Part shown: positions 1 through 9,892 of the stretch, in pieces
Position numbering within the stretch: position 1 is the first letter of the stretch
Layout of the letters: the number at the start of each line of letters is the position of its first letter
NCBI RefSeq assembly: GCF_036244895.1
Contig: NZ_BQKE01000004.1
Location: forward strand, 124,001-188,000
Direction: 5' to 3'
DNA: 64,000 bases
From: Persicobacter diffluens
Lineage (GTDB): Bacteria > Bacteroidota > Bacteroidia > Cytophagales > Cyclobacteriaceae
Position numbers and translations under genes: made by a program
The notes under the pieces: model-generated
Told to the model about the DNA's origin: nothing
The model's input: the letters and a program-made list of their open reading frames with translations, nothing else
Database searches by the model: none

Positions 1-3000
1 GCTGAGCCGTCAGGTTTTGTGGAATGGGCAACAATTCCTCCTGCTCTACGGTCTGTACCAAAATCGCATTGATTTTTCCTGAACGCTCCACACCCGAAAC
101 GGCAATGTCCAAGGTGCCATCGGCTACGGTTACCAGTTCAGTGATATCATGTGCGGTCTGATAACCTGCCACGGCAAACAAGTCCAGATTGGTCATTACT
201 CGATTGCCTTCCACGTCCACATTGAAAATTCGTTTGCCTGCTTCCTGCCATCCCAGTTCGGCCATTTTGAAAGTCAGTTGGTACGTACCATTTTCCACCG
301 GGATTTGATAACTGAAATTCTCGCCTACCCTTTCCGTCTGATAAATCGCATCTTCTTCCGTTCCGGCAATATCAGTTGAAACCTCATAACTGCTTCCCCC
401 TGTAAATAAATCATCCGCCAAAAATAAGTAGCCCTGGGCATCCTGATGATTTCCACCACCACAGTTCAGTCCAATCACATAATCACCTTCACTGACGCTA
501 CCACTGAAAAGGGTCAAAACCTCGGTGGCTTTTTTTGCGCCCGCCTTGTCGTAAACTTCCGCGATAAAGGTATTTTTTCCCAAAGACAAATCCACCTCAT
601 AGGTATAGTCAGGGCCATCCCGATCGGTATGCAACCATTGCCAGTTGCCTGACCAGAAAATTACCCGATCAATATCCTCGGCACCATTGTTATCTGCCAC
701 GGCTACCGACAAAGTAACCGTATCGCCCAATGGAAATTCTGTGCTGTCCGCAGGTGAAAGCCAGCTGATCGTAGGCCTGGCATTGATCAAAATCTGTGTG
801 CTTGAGACATGCTCCAACCCTAATTGATCGTTGATGGTCAATACTGCCGTATAGGTTCCATAATCTGCATAGGTGTGTTCAACCACCGCCGCATTGCCTG
901 TGGTGCCATCACCAAAATCCCAATGAAAGCTCATCTGCCCACCATTTGGGTTTTCAGAGTTTGAAGCATCAAAACGCACTTTATGGTCATTTCCTTCCTC
1001 TGGGAAAGAATATTCTATCTTTCCCACGGGCTTAAAAGTAACCACTGGAGGAAGATTAGCGCCCACATTTGCTCGAACGATTCCTCGTCCACCCGTGGCA
1101 ATAAACACTTCACCAAAAGTCTGACGGCTCGCACTCATGTGGTTCAGAATCATTCCAAAATTATACTCATCGTCATCGCAACGGCGCCACTGCTGCCCAT
1201 CATCCAATGACATGAACAAGCCCTGATCGCCATCCACACTTGCAATGGTATAAATCACCATCGGATCACCATCGTTCTGTGGTTTACCTACGGCAACAGA
1301 TTTTGGGTTAGATAATCCCCCCATCTTCGTCCAAGTGTCGCCACCGTCCAAACTTCTGAACAAGCCATCTTGTGGCAAACTGATCCACAATTCTCCCGCC
1401 TTTTCATCCACAGATACCAAGTGCACCCATTGCGCCCAATATTTATTAGGCTTACCCCAGATGTTTTCATGGTTTGGGAACTGATAAACCGCCTCGAAAT
1501 TAGCCCCGCCATCAGTAGAACGGTACAGGGTTGATTTTCTTTTATGAAAGAAATAAAAAGTATTCGCTTGCACCTTATCCGCCACGATGATGTGGTCATG
1601 CACCCACCAATTATCAATCGGCCCAGGGTTAAAGCTGATATTTGTTTCCTGCCAGTTTGCTCCCCGATCTTTAGTAAAATATAGGGGAACGGTTTGTGGT
1701 TCAACTTCCCAGGCATTGTAAGCAGGTACAATGACCATATTATCCAACGACTGCGCTGACACCGCTGCCTTTCCGAGCGTGATAGGGCTTACAATAGGGT
1801 TTGTCGTGGTTTTGGTCCATGTTTCCCCACTGTTTTCAGACCAGTAAATTTCACCGCCAGAGGTCTTGGAAGTCAATAGACGCATCATGTGTTCAGGCGT
1901 TGAAGCAACATAATCCAAGGCTGTTGATGCCCAGTCTGAAGGCTGAAGCGGTTGTGTCGGAAATTCATTCAGGTCGTGGTGAGCAAAACCATCCGCATCG
2001 GCTGCTCCGCTGAAAAGCGAAACGGCATTCGGTGCCGGTGGCGTCAGGGTAGTCATCATCACCAGCTCCTCAACACCTTTTACCTTGGCGGTCCATAGGA
2101 TATTCTCTTTTTCCTCCCATACATTTTCCGTATGCCAGATTCCAAAACCATCTGCCATCCAAATTTGGTTGTCATCGGTGATGTCAAAGAAAATACTGCT
2201 CGGTCCGGTAGCAAAGAAATGGTCTTTCCACCACTGCGGCTGTATTTTTTTATCACTCGATGGTGTTGGGTTAAATTTCTCCCACACTGGTGTGGCATCA
2301 TTGGCGCTAACGGTTCGGTACATGGCCTGATTCGATCGGTTTTTCCCTTCCGCTACGATGATCTTGTTGTCGTCGTCCATCGAGATGGCAATCGCCCCGT
2401 ACGGACGGCTCGCCATATTGGTGTTCGGTGATTTATCTACCCACACATTGTTTTGGTAATGATAAACACGGCCACCGCCCTGTTGTTGCGGGTCACTGCC
2501 AATTGGGTAGGCCGACGACACCCACAATTCCTGAGAAGCATTTAGAAACATTCTTCGTGGTGTCTCCGGGCTGTTTGGCATCTTCTCGAAAGTCTGTCCG
2601 CCATCGGTACTTTTGTAAACACCTTCTTCGTAAGCACCAACATAGATCGTTCCGCTGACTGTTTTTCCATCGATAGTTGTTGATGTACTTTCATCAAAAA
2701 CAATATTCCGCACCCCAACGATCTTTGCCGAGGCAGCTGAGTTCTTGGTGCCATGAGGAATATCTGCTTGCTGTTGCCAGCTCTCTCCACCATCACGACT
2801 GATCCACAGGCCAGCCTCTTTTGTTCCGGCAAAGATAATGTCTTCATTCAGCGGGTCTACTGCCAGGCGTTCACCGATATAGCGGACATCGCGCTGATTA
2901 CTTTCAAAAGCTTTTTCCACCGGAAAATTCAAGGGAGTCCAGTGCCCTCCCTGATCCGTTGATTTCAAAATATCATTTGGGTCCACCGCGTCAATGGCAT

Positions 3001-3334
3001 TACCAACGGCAATAAAGATCAAGTCAGGATTGGTCTTTGCCAAGGCAATGGCATCTACATTATTGTAGGCCACCTGATCGACGGTCAGACCGTTCATCAG
3101 CTGAATCCATTCTTGCTGGGCATGATCAAAGCGATAACAGCCCCCCACATCGGTACGGGCATAAAGCAAAGAGGCATCGGTTGGGTGCTGAAAGATTCCA
3201 GTAATGTATCCACCACCACCAATGGTTACAGAAGAAAATTCAAAGGGGTCATTTTGGGCATTGGTCGTGTGCTGTAAAAAAAATAGACACGAAAATAATA
3301 GCGCCCAGAACGTTCCTGGTCTAAGTTTACACAT
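1..3334 (-). CDS. Secreted GH74-like BNR-repeat protein with PKD and malectin domains (partial, runs off left edge)
   Basis: The minus strand is open from the ATG at 3334 to base 1 (1111 codons) with no stop, so the C-terminus lies outside the window. An N-terminal signal peptide ends near TTNAQN. The next ~730 residues are a double beta-propeller-type BNR region: it starts VTIGGGGYITGI, has YARTDVGG, and repeats S-T-D-x-G-x-x-W motifs (KSTDQGGHW, SRDGGESW, KSTDGGQTF, RSTDGGANF, RSLDGGDTW). This matches GH74 xyloglucanase/sortilin-like proteins. It is followed by a PKD domain (HWDFGDGTTGN), an Ig-like segment and a malectin-type domain (VIGLNCGGGNHQD...). The last visible residues (PIPQNLTAQ) look like the start of a fibronectin III linker. 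The role is probably surface or secreted beta-glucan (xyloglucan-type) hydrolysis or binding; substrate is inferred only. No adjacent SusCD pair is visible on this side. Confidence 0.8.
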   Translation of the reverse strand, partial: MCKLRPGTFWALLFSCLFFLQHTTNAQNDPFEFSSVTIGGGGYITGIFQHPTDASLLYARTDVGGCYRFDHAQQEWIQLMNGLTVDQVAYNNVDAIALAKTNPDLIFIAVGNAIDAVDPNDILKSTDQGGHWTPLNFPVEKAFESNQRDVRYIGERLAVDPLNEDIIFAGTKEAGLWISRDGGESWQQQADIPHGTKNSAASAKIVGVRNIVFDESTSTTIDGKTVSGTIYVGAYEEGVYKSTDGGQTFEKMPNSPETPRRMFLNASQELWVSSAYPIGSDPQQQGGGRVYHYQNNVWVDKSPNTNMASRPYGAIAISMDDDNKIIVAEGKNRSNQAMYRTVSANDATPVWEKFNPTPSSDKKIQPQWWKDHFFATGPSSIFFDITDDNQIWMADGFGIWHTENVWEEKENILWTAKVKGVEELVMMTTLTPPAPNAVSLFSGAADADGFAHHDLNEFPTQPLQPSDWASTALDYVASTPEHMMRLLTSKTSGGEIYWSENSGETWTKTTTNPIVSPITLGKAAVSAQSLDNMVIVPAYNAWEVEPQTVPLYFTKDRGANWQETNISFNPGPIDNWWVHDHIIVADKVQANTFYFFHKRKSTLYRSTDGGANFEAVYQFPNHENIWGKPNKYWAQWVHLVSVDEKAGELWISLPQDGLFRSLDGGDTWTKMGGLSNPKSVAVGKPQNDGDPMVIYTIASVDGDQGLFMSLDDGQQWRRCDDDEYNFGMILNHMSASRQTFGEVFIATGGRGIVRANVGANLPPVVTFKPVGKIEYSFPEEGNDHKVRFDASNSENPNGGQMSFHWDFGDGTTGNAAVVEHTYADYGTYTAVLTINDQLGLEHVSSTQILINARPTISWLSPADSTEFPLGDTVTLSVAVADNNGAEDIDRVIFWSGNWQWLHTDRDGPDYTYEVDLSLGKNTFIAEVYDKAGAKKATEVLTLFSGSVSEGDYVIGLNCGGGNHQDAQGYLFLADDLFTGGSSYEVSTDIAGTEEDAIYQTERVGENFSYQIPVENGTYQLTFKMAELGWQEAGKRIFNVDVEGNRVMTNLDLFAVAGYQTAHDITELVTVADGTLDIAVSGVERSGKINAILVQTVEQEELLPIPQNLTAQ

Positions 3335-3567
3335 AGGTATTCAGTTTAATTTAAAAAATATATGAGTAGTACGCGCAGCCTACCTATTTCCCCTATAATA
3401 GTCCTCATATTTTCAGGAGGTTCTTACCAAAGCCGGATTACATATGCTTAAACCTGTCCTATTGTATTACCCTTAGTCGTGGTCTGCTTTGTTTATTTTC
3501 CAACTTTTTCAAGTTTCATTTATGCCATCAGCTTCTTGGGCTCAGTCCGAATTTCTTGGCACAGCAA
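3335..3567. other. Intergenic gap, nothing recognised
   Basis: This gap lies between the GH74-like start and the transposase remnant. It should hold the promoter of the minus-strand GH74-like gene, but I see no clear TAnnTTTG element, repeat or RNA gene. Confidence 0.4.
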
Positions 3568-5012
3568 CTACCCGAACACTTTCGTAATTCTGAAATTCAG
3601 ATAGGGTAAATCAGAAACACCCCCTTTAGTCTTTCAGGAAATGTTACAATTTAGCATTAAAGAATTCCGGTGCCGCATTAGAGTTTAGCAACTTGAAATA
3701 ATTCACAATCTTTTCAGAGCTTTCATAAAAAATAGCCTTCAATGATTCAAAGGGTTTGAAGCCACTCTTTTCCGTCTTTCCATGCCATTGTGCCATTTTT
3801 GTCTAGGCGACTCCAGGAGTTATTTTTTGCTCAAATATAGCTCTCAGCCCCATGTGCAAATCGTATGCCTTTTTGATATCAGGGTATTCGGTGAACAAAA
3901 TTTCAGCTCTTTTTTTGGGGGAAGCTATCCATTTGCTACTGACTTTAAACTAGGCTGTCGAAAATCCTTTAATGTGAGGAAAACACCACCTGTTCTGATC
4001 ACGCCAGAGCCATTTATCAGGAAGAAAATCAGTCCGAAATATTCGACAGCCTAACTTTAAACAACAAGTACCGTGCTCGGACAAGCAGTTGTTTTTTTGT
4101 ATTACCATTGGAGTAGAGCTGTGCGTGGTGTTTTCTCCCCTGTTCATGAGCTTCTTTTATGACATTCCTATTCAATAGCCTCCCAACGATGAATTATTCG
4201 GATCTTTTGCACTGCCTCTGAGACTAATTGCTGAATGTGAAATCGATCCAATGTGGTGTCTGCATTTGCAAAACACCTTTGAATAATCAGATCATACTCG
4301 GAGACAGATAAGCGGTAATCTCTTTATCCCTATCTCGCAATGACTTGGGAATCTGTCGGATTTCATGAATGATTTTTTCGGATTTAGTCCCTTTTATGAT
4401 GGCTACAATGCTTCTTTTTCGCCCTTTGGCAGATAGAAGAATGGCATAGAGGTCACAATTACTGAGACAGGGTTTATCAATTCCCATATAAGCCAAAATA
4501 TTTTTCGAAATTACGACGCCTTCCTCTCCTTATTTCTTATCCTCTTTGTCCTAGGATCGGAATTCGCTTAAATTTTGTTTATAAGAATGGCTGAAATTCT
4601 TGGCTGACACCCCATGTGATGAAGCTCCAGGCTGGCAAAGGTGATAGAATGATTATCGATTAAGTCCTCTTAAAAAAGCTGCGAATTCCGGAATTATTCG
4701 ACTTCCTTTAGCTATTACGCTCCCATTCCTACTCACCTTTTTATTATTTCCTTTCTCTGCCCATCATCAATGACGAATACTTAGCTAAACTTTCTATCTA
4801 CGAATGGGAAAGTCCTAAATCTTACGGGCATCATTGAAGCCTCTAGCCCAGAGTTCAAGCCCCTCATACTCTTTTTGATTTATTACTTTTTTATCCAAGA
4901 AAATGATGATGCTTCCATCTTCCTCTCCAAAATTGAGAATATCAAAAAACTCCCAAATGCCTTCCGGCAAAAGTAAACTCACTAACCACTTGTTAAAATC
5001 CATTTCACTCAT
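3568..5012 (-). pseudogene. Decayed ISAon1/ISL3-family transposase, interrupted by a MITE
   Basis: Read on the minus strand from the ATG at 5012, pieces of one transposase appear in order. The N-terminus is MSEMDFNKWLVSLLLPEG...ARGFNDARKI, followed by a stop. Then come fragments resembling DFPIRGRKVxL and SVIAKGSRI, and GVSAKNFSHSYKQNLSEFRS with nonsense codons. The DDE-like core is NILAYMGIDKPCLSNCDLYAILL...AIIKGTKSEK; after a frameshift it continues YDLIIQRCFANADTTLDRFHIQ, VSEAVQKIRIIHRWEAIE. The tail is NGNTKKQLLVRARYLLFK, then, beyond the inserted element, SKWIASPKKRAEILFTEYPDIKKAY with an in-frame TAG, SNAAPEFFNAKL, and finally GVSDLPYLNFRITKVFG and a stop near 3568. Without the insertion it would encode about 440 residues, close to full length for ISAon1-type transposases. 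Several frameshifts and stops make it inactive. I could not define terminal inverted repeats. Confidence 0.75.
3951..4053. mobile_element. MITE-like element B, copy 1 (inside the transposase remnant)
   Basis: A 103-bp element with 12-bp terminal inverted repeats TAGGCTGTCGAA. It is flanked by a perfect 9-bp duplication ACTTTAAAC at 3942-3950 and 4054-4062. It splits the transposase reading frame, so it arrived after that gene. It has no coding capacity. The second copy is at 22159-22267. Confidence 0.85.
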
Positions 5013-5404
5013 GTCGCAATTTGTACCTTTATACAGAAATGACCATAAATTCGGTGTGATCCGTTTTTTAGGCCCTCATCTGTCCAAAATTGGCTAAGAT
5101 AGCTCTCCCCTCAGTCATCTGCTTGTTTGAAGGAAAATGCACCAGAAAACTATTGCTTTTATTTGCTGCCATGCAATAAGACGGAATTTTAACATACATC
5201 CTTATGATTAAAATCCCCTACCCCTTCAGAACCCCTTCCTCCCGGTCAAAGACGTCACACCCCCCCTAACTAATATCAATCACACCCATTTCTATCAATT
5301 TGAGAGTGAATCGCCAATTTTTCTTTCCAAAAACAAACTATTTATCACAAAACTATTTGTTTTGACAATTTTTATTTCCAGATTGCTATCAAATTGATAG
5401 CAAC
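5013..5404. promoter_or_regulatory. parA upstream region with palindromic operator
   Basis: A near-perfect 21-bp palindrome (TTGCTATCAA / TTGATAGCAA arms) lies at 5383-5403, directly against the parA ATG at 5405. A degenerate copy, CTATCAATTTGAGAG, is at 5292-5306. ParA here has an N-terminal helix-turn-helix, so autoregulation at these sites is a reasonable inference. Similar palindromes recur at 10045-10063 and 13352-13368. The rest of the gap shows nothing else I can name. Confidence 0.6.
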
Positions 5405-6580
5405 ATGAGCCTAAACGAAAAAATCAGGGATCTGCTTTTGCAGCGCAAGGAAGTTTTAAAAATGAAACACCTTGCAAAAATAGCCAACATCAATGAAACT
5501 ACTTTAAGTAAGTTCACCAATAATCAGAGGGATTTAAGCGAAGAACAGATTGAATCCATCATAGGCTATCTGGAGGAGTTTTATAACTTCGACCGAAATG
5601 AAGTTGAAGATCGGGCAAAAATAATTGCTATTTATAACAATAAAGGTGGCGTGGGCAAAACAACCATATGTCATAATATTGCCGCCTTTTTCAATATTTT
5701 AGGCAGTCGGGTTTTATTAATAGATGCGGATCCACAGGGTAATCTTACTGATTCCGTTCTTGGAGAGGAACCACATGAGGCCTACGAAACAGGGGAAATC
5801 AAAGATCTGTATTATGCCTGTGAGTCCAAAGCGATGGATCTGGAGGGAAAAACCAATCATGATCCTGTTCATGTAGAAGATATCCTTATTCCGATTTATC
5901 CGGAGTTGGAGGGTCAACGTTTCGATATCGTCCCCACTTTTGATAAACTGGAACGACTACAAAGCAGCTTTCCGGATATCATTTTTGATCAAAGCCGGAA
6001 TCTTTTCATTGAAACCCTAAAGCCAATTTTGGGGAACTATGATTATATATTTATCGATGGTGCACCGGACAAAGGAATTTTAGGTCGACTGGCATTAGGT
6101 GCTGCTGACCATGTGATCATTCCGGTTTGGCCCAACCAACGATCAGTAAAGGGAATTAAAAACCTTTACAATATGTTACCTGCACAAAAGCGAACGGATA
6201 ATTACAATTTGGGGACGGTGATGAATTCCATTTTTACCACCTTCAAATTTTTCAGAGATGAAATGGATGCTTTCCGGAGCAATATGAGCGAAACCTTGCC
6301 GGTATTTGATCAAAGCATCCGAATGAATCTTCATATTGCACAAGCCAGTTTATTAAGGGTCGACATTTTCCGATTTGAAAAATTCTACCGTAATGAGGGA
6401 AAGAACGTTTCCAATGGTTATGCTGACTTCCTTCAATTTGCCTATGAATTAATGATCAGGTTAAACCTCATAGATGAATCCTACCCCTATAAAGACTTTA
6501 AATCTGATTTTAAAGAGCTCTTACAAAATGACCCTGTTAAGCCAATTTATGTAGACGAATACGAAGAGAGTGAATTATAG
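5405..6580 (+). CDS. parA: ParA-type partition ATPase with N-terminal HTH
   Basis: A 391-residue plasmid/chromid partition ATPase. Residues 15-55 look like a helix-turn-helix (LAKIANINETTLSKFTNNQRDLS). The deviant Walker A motif KGGVGKTT is at 80-87, and the Walker B region VLLIDADPQGN is near residue 104-114. These are the hallmarks of type Ia ParA/SopA proteins, which combine ATP-driven segregation with DNA-binding autoregulation. The start is supported by the operator-like palindrome ending 1 bp upstream. parB begins 5 bp after the stop, so the two genes form an operon. The protein acts in the cytoplasm on the nucleoid to distribute the replicon. Function is confident; the operator role is inferred. 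Confidence 0.93.
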   Translation: MSLNEKIRDLLLQRKEVLKMKHLAKIANINETTLSKFTNNQRDLSEEQIESIIGYLEEFYNFDRNEVEDRAKIIAIYNNKGGVGKTTICHNIAAFFNILGSRVLLIDADPQGNLTDSVLGEEPHEAYETGEIKDLYYACESKAMDLEGKTNHDPVHVEDILIPIYPELEGQRFDIVPTFDKLERLQSSFPDIIFDQSRNLFIETLKPILGNYDYIFIDGAPDKGILGRLALGAADHVIIPVWPNQRSVKGIKNLYNMLPAQKRTDNYNLGTVMNSIFTTFKFFRDEMDAFRSNMSETLPVFDQSIRMNLHIAQASLLRVDIFRFEKFYRNEGKNVSNGYADFLQFAYELMIRLNLIDESYPYKDFKSDFKELLQNDPVKPIYVDEYEESEL

Positions 6581-6585
6581 CCCCC

Positions 6586-7473
6586 ATGAAAAATATAAAC
6601 AGATTAACCAGCGCAGTCAATAATAAACGTTCTCAACAGACCGTCAAGAATATTAAACCTATTCAAGACAAACAGCAGGAATCGTTTAAAGAAAAAATCA
6701 AACTTCATCCTGTATTAAAAGAATGGGGTATTGAATTAAATACTTCGGAACGGAGTCATTTAAAAAATGCCATCGTCAAAGCAAAGAAGGTCTTAGATCC
6801 CCTATTACTTGCGGAAATTGAAGGGGAAGTATATTTAGTGGATGGGCATAACCGATATGAAATCATACAAGAATTAGATCTTCCGGCTGCAGCATGGGAG
6901 GTTGCTTTACTGCCTTGGGTAAAAAGTATTCAGGATGCGGTAGATTATATGATGGAATTACAGCAAGGCCGTCGAAACTGGACCAAACAGGATCTAAGTT
7001 TTATCCGTGGGCAGGCCTATGCGCATAAAAAAGATGCTAAAGCCATCGCGAAGCAATATAAGGTAGGGGAGGCAACAATATTTAGAGACTTCAACTTTTT
7101 CAAGGGAATATCCAAAGCACCAAATGACATTCGGGTAGCTTACCTTCATAGTCATGAATTCGCAGATGACTTGTCCTGGTTAAGTCATGTTGGAATGGGA
7201 CATTGGCAAAAGCTTGGTCAACAAGAACAGATGGAGTATGAGGAGTTTTTTGATAACCTACTCAATAAGCCTCAGAAAGAAAAAAACAAAAGTACGGTTA
7301 ACCAGACGGAGAAATTAATTGCTACCGTAAGCAAGTTTGAAAAACAATTCAAAAAGGAATTCGAAAAGATTGAGCATATCGACTTCCAAAATGATAGCGA
7401 GAAAGGGGAGTTTGAAGAAAAAATAAGGCAATTGCAGGAATATCTCTCCTCATTGAAAACAAAAATACGGTAA
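6586..7473 (+). CDS. parB: ParB-like partition DNA-binding protein
   Basis: A 295-residue protein, translationally close to parA (5-bp gap). Residues ~35-110 form a ParB/Srx-type N-terminal fold, with DGHNR at 86-90 in the place of the usual CTP/nucleotide loop. A central helix-turn-helix is at about 148-170 (KAIAKQYKVGEATIFRDF). The C-terminus from ~250 is highly charged and coiled-coil-like, probably for dimerisation. It should bind a parS-like site and partner with ParA. Its last codons (ACA AAA ATA CGG TAA) lie inside an iteron-like sequence, so the stop codon is part of the repeat. I could not identify parS with certainty; the CTATCA/TGATAG palindromes are candidates. Confidence 0.88.
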   Translation: MKNINRLTSAVNNKRSQQTVKNIKPIQDKQQESFKEKIKLHPVLKEWGIELNTSERSHLKNAIVKAKKVLDPLLLAEIEGEVYLVDGHNRYEIIQELDLPAAAWEVALLPWVKSIQDAVDYMMELQQGRRNWTKQDLSFIRGQAYAHKKDAKAIAKQYKVGEATIFRDFNFFKGISKAPNDIRVAYLHSHEFADDLSWLSHVGMGHWQKLGQQEQMEYEEFFDNLLNKPQKEKNKSTVNQTEKLIATVSKFEKQFKKEFEKIEHIDFQNDSEKGEFEEKIRQLQEYLSSLKTKIR

Positions 7474-8020
7474 AGAACCCGTGATTTTAACATAAAAAAG
7501 CAAAAGTACGGTCAAAACAACCGTACTTTTGTTTTTTGTACCCACTAAAACAAGTCCCTTTTTATAAACCGAAATCAAATCACCGTACTTTCGTTTTATT
7601 TCGGCGGAATTTTTTCCTTCTAAAAACTCAAATGTACGGTAGTTAGGTGTTAAATATCCTTAAAAAAGCAAAAATACGGTTCAACTTGACTTTTAAAACA
7701 TATAATTAAGCCATTATTCTAAATCAAAATCAATTTTAGATTATTATCTATATTATATATTAAATATTAGGCCAGGCTAAATGACTCATTTTCAAGCAAT
7801 CAATTCGAACTATTAAAACGAAAGTACGGCCTGAGAGAACAGAAGTACGGTTTAGGAAAGCAATTGTACGGTTTTTTAAAACAAAAGTACGGCCTACCGA
7901 AAACCATAGTACGGTTATTTAAACAAATATACGGTACCGTACTTTTGTTTTATTCTATGGAAAATGCTCAATCCTGTGTAAAAAAAACAAAAGTACGGTT
8001 TTAAAAAACGAAAATACGGT
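7459..8020 (+). repeat. Replication origin: iteron array (AAACAAAAGTACGGT)
   Basis: About fifteen copies of a ~16-bp iteron, consensus AAAACAAAAGTACGGT, lie between parB and rep, mostly direct with some inverted. The TACGG cores of the dense block start at 7825, 7846, 7867, 7888, 7910 and 7930 (spacing 20-22 bp), then 7994 and 8015 (21 bp apart and still near phase). An inverted copy abuts the 7930 copy, creating ACGGTACCGT. Looser copies are at 7466, 7507, ~7521 (inverted), ~7583 (inverted), 7635 and 7675. Between 7681 and 7800 is a very AT-rich stretch suited to melting. This is the layout of a Rep_3/iteron-controlled origin. Confidence 0.9.
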
Positions 8021-8050
8021 TATATTTGATGGAGAATAATTTTTTCATCG

Positions 8051-9601
8051 ATGAGGATCAGTAAGGAAGTCATTCCATTAAATGCTAAAGTCCAGAAGCA
8101 CAACGACTTAATTAAAGGGAAGCATAATTCCCTTTCTGCCATGCAAAATAAGATGATACTTTTTGCGGCAATAAACACCGTCAGGGCGTTGAAAGGGGAA
8201 CAGGAGTTCGAGTTTGAAGATCCTCTGGGGGATGGAAAAGGGAAGTTTATTCGTCTGGATACCCGATTTGTGGCGGGAGTAAAATCTACCTCTGAGATTT
8301 CCGGTCAGCAAATGAAGAATATGCGAATTCAACTGGGCGATTTAGCCTCTACTACGATTTCTCTGTTTCAGGAAGGTACTGAAAACCGGATGTTTGGGCG
8401 TCAATTTCCCATCGCGGTGGATACCTTGGGAGAAATCGAAAGAGATGGTAATCTAAAGGAAGTCAGGGGAGATGGGGGCCTATATATTCAGCTCCATGAC
8501 CATATCATTGACCAGTTTAAGATCGCCTACGAAGAAGGAAACTTTACACAGTATATGCTGAAGAATGTTTATTTCCTTTCCAAAGGTCATTCCTGGGCTT
8601 TGTATGAGCTATGTCGATTGGAACTGAACCAGAAAAGAGCCGCCGAACTGAAGGTGAAGTGGAATGTAAGTGTTTTGGCTGACCGCATATGCAGTAATAA
8701 ATACCGCAAAAAGGATGGGACGCTGTGGTATAGTCAGTTCAAAACCAGGGTATTACTTCCTTCGATAGACGATATTAACATTGATGATAATTGCGATATT
8801 TTCATAGAGTTGATGCAAGAGGTAAAGTCTGGAAGATCCGTTACAGATGTGGTATTACATTTTGGAAATTTGGATAAAAAACAAAATGACGGTAAAAAAG
8901 AATCCTCAAGTAGCGGTCCTGCCTTTATTCCCTTCAATACTGAAATTGAAGCCCTTTTGGCGCGGATTTTTGATAAATCCAATATTGGTCTCAAAACGAT
9001 CCGGAATTATATCAAAAAAGATCTGGCGAGTGGGATTACCAATGAGCAGGTTTGCCTGTTTTTAAGCGAGCTGGAGGCCCGAAAGGATAAAATTAAGGGT
9101 AAGGCTGCTTATTATCATAAAATGGTCGCTAAGGAGGAGTTAAACCGTAAAAAAGGGCAGGTTAACCTGACTTTTGGTGCTGTAGAAAATAAAGCGCAGG
9201 AATCTTTCCAAAAAGAGAACAATCGACTGAAACAAGTGAAGCAGGAGCGGGCAGATGATGCTAAGTTTACTGAAATGGTAAGGAGTTGCTTTCAGCAGGA
9301 ATTGGATGCCGTACTTTTGTTTTACTTAGACCAGACCGGACGTGAGTTCTTGGGGCAGTTTGAAGATTATTTAAAAACAGTGTCTCCTTTTAAGAGAAAG
9401 CAGCTGGAAGGAAAGCAATTTGGGGATGAGGCTTATGATCGTCAGTATGCCAGGTATTTGGCGACTAGCAGCAGTAATCCTTACCATCAGGAACTGATGC
9501 ATTGTTCCTTAGATGCGGATAAAATTCTTGATTTATTCCGTCGGTATGATCGGGACGTCATTATTGCAAAGATTGAGGAGAGCCTTCAATTAGAATCTTG
9601 A
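8051..9601 (+). CDS. rep: Plasmid replication initiator, Rep_3 (RepB/RepE) type
   Basis: A 516-residue initiator. The N-terminal part has the family opening (VIPLNAKVQKHNDLIKGKHNSLSAMQNKMILFAA) and continues as two winged-helix domains to about residue 275 (YFLSKGHSWALYELCRL, WNVSVLADRICSNKYRKKDGTLWYSQFKTRVL). It would bind the iterons immediately upstream and open the origin. Typical Rep_3 proteins are near 250-350 residues; this one carries a ~230-residue C-terminal extension of unknown role, rich in K/E and Q. An inverted iteron lies inside the gene at about 9309-9324. ATG 8051 is chosen because it precedes the conserved N-terminus, 30 bp after the last iteron. Confidence 0.9.
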   Translation: MRISKEVIPLNAKVQKHNDLIKGKHNSLSAMQNKMILFAAINTVRALKGEQEFEFEDPLGDGKGKFIRLDTRFVAGVKSTSEISGQQMKNMRIQLGDLASTTISLFQEGTENRMFGRQFPIAVDTLGEIERDGNLKEVRGDGGLYIQLHDHIIDQFKIAYEEGNFTQYMLKNVYFLSKGHSWALYELCRLELNQKRAAELKVKWNVSVLADRICSNKYRKKDGTLWYSQFKTRVLLPSIDDINIDDNCDIFIELMQEVKSGRSVTDVVLHFGNLDKKQNDGKKESSSSGPAFIPFNTEIEALLARIFDKSNIGLKTIRNYIKKDLASGITNEQVCLFLSELEARKDKIKGKAAYYHKMVAKEELNRKKGQVNLTFGAVENKAQESFQKENNRLKQVKQERADDAKFTEMVRSCFQQELDAVLLFYLDQTGREFLGQFEDYLKTVSPFKRKQLEGKQFGDEAYDRQYARYLATSSSNPYHQELMHCSLDADKILDLFRRYDRDVIIAKIEESLQLES

Positions 9602-9892
9602 GTTTATTGAGAGATTATTAGTTGACTCCATATTTTATCCGAAGTAGGTATACTTTCTTACTTTTGATTATTTACAACCAAAGAAAAGGTCTCAATACGT
9701 TGAAAATTAGCCTCTGGCCTTCTGGGTAAATTTAGGGGGCATCATTCGGCAATAATTCAAGAGGTATGATGTGATTTGAAATATTACTGAAGTGATCCGC
9801 TCATATTAGGGGCGGATATTTAAGTACCAATAGATCATCAGCAATTATTTGTTCCATTTGGAGGGTTATGAGTAGTTGAAATAGGGCGGTTT

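Noticed and set aside
1288..2847. Several short open frames on both strands
   Set aside because: All are out-of-frame shadows of the GH74-like gene, which is open over the full 3334 bp.
7459..8020. Possible CRISPR array
   Set aside because: Repeats are ~16 bp, variable in orientation and spaced ~5 bp apart with no spacers; they are origin iterons.
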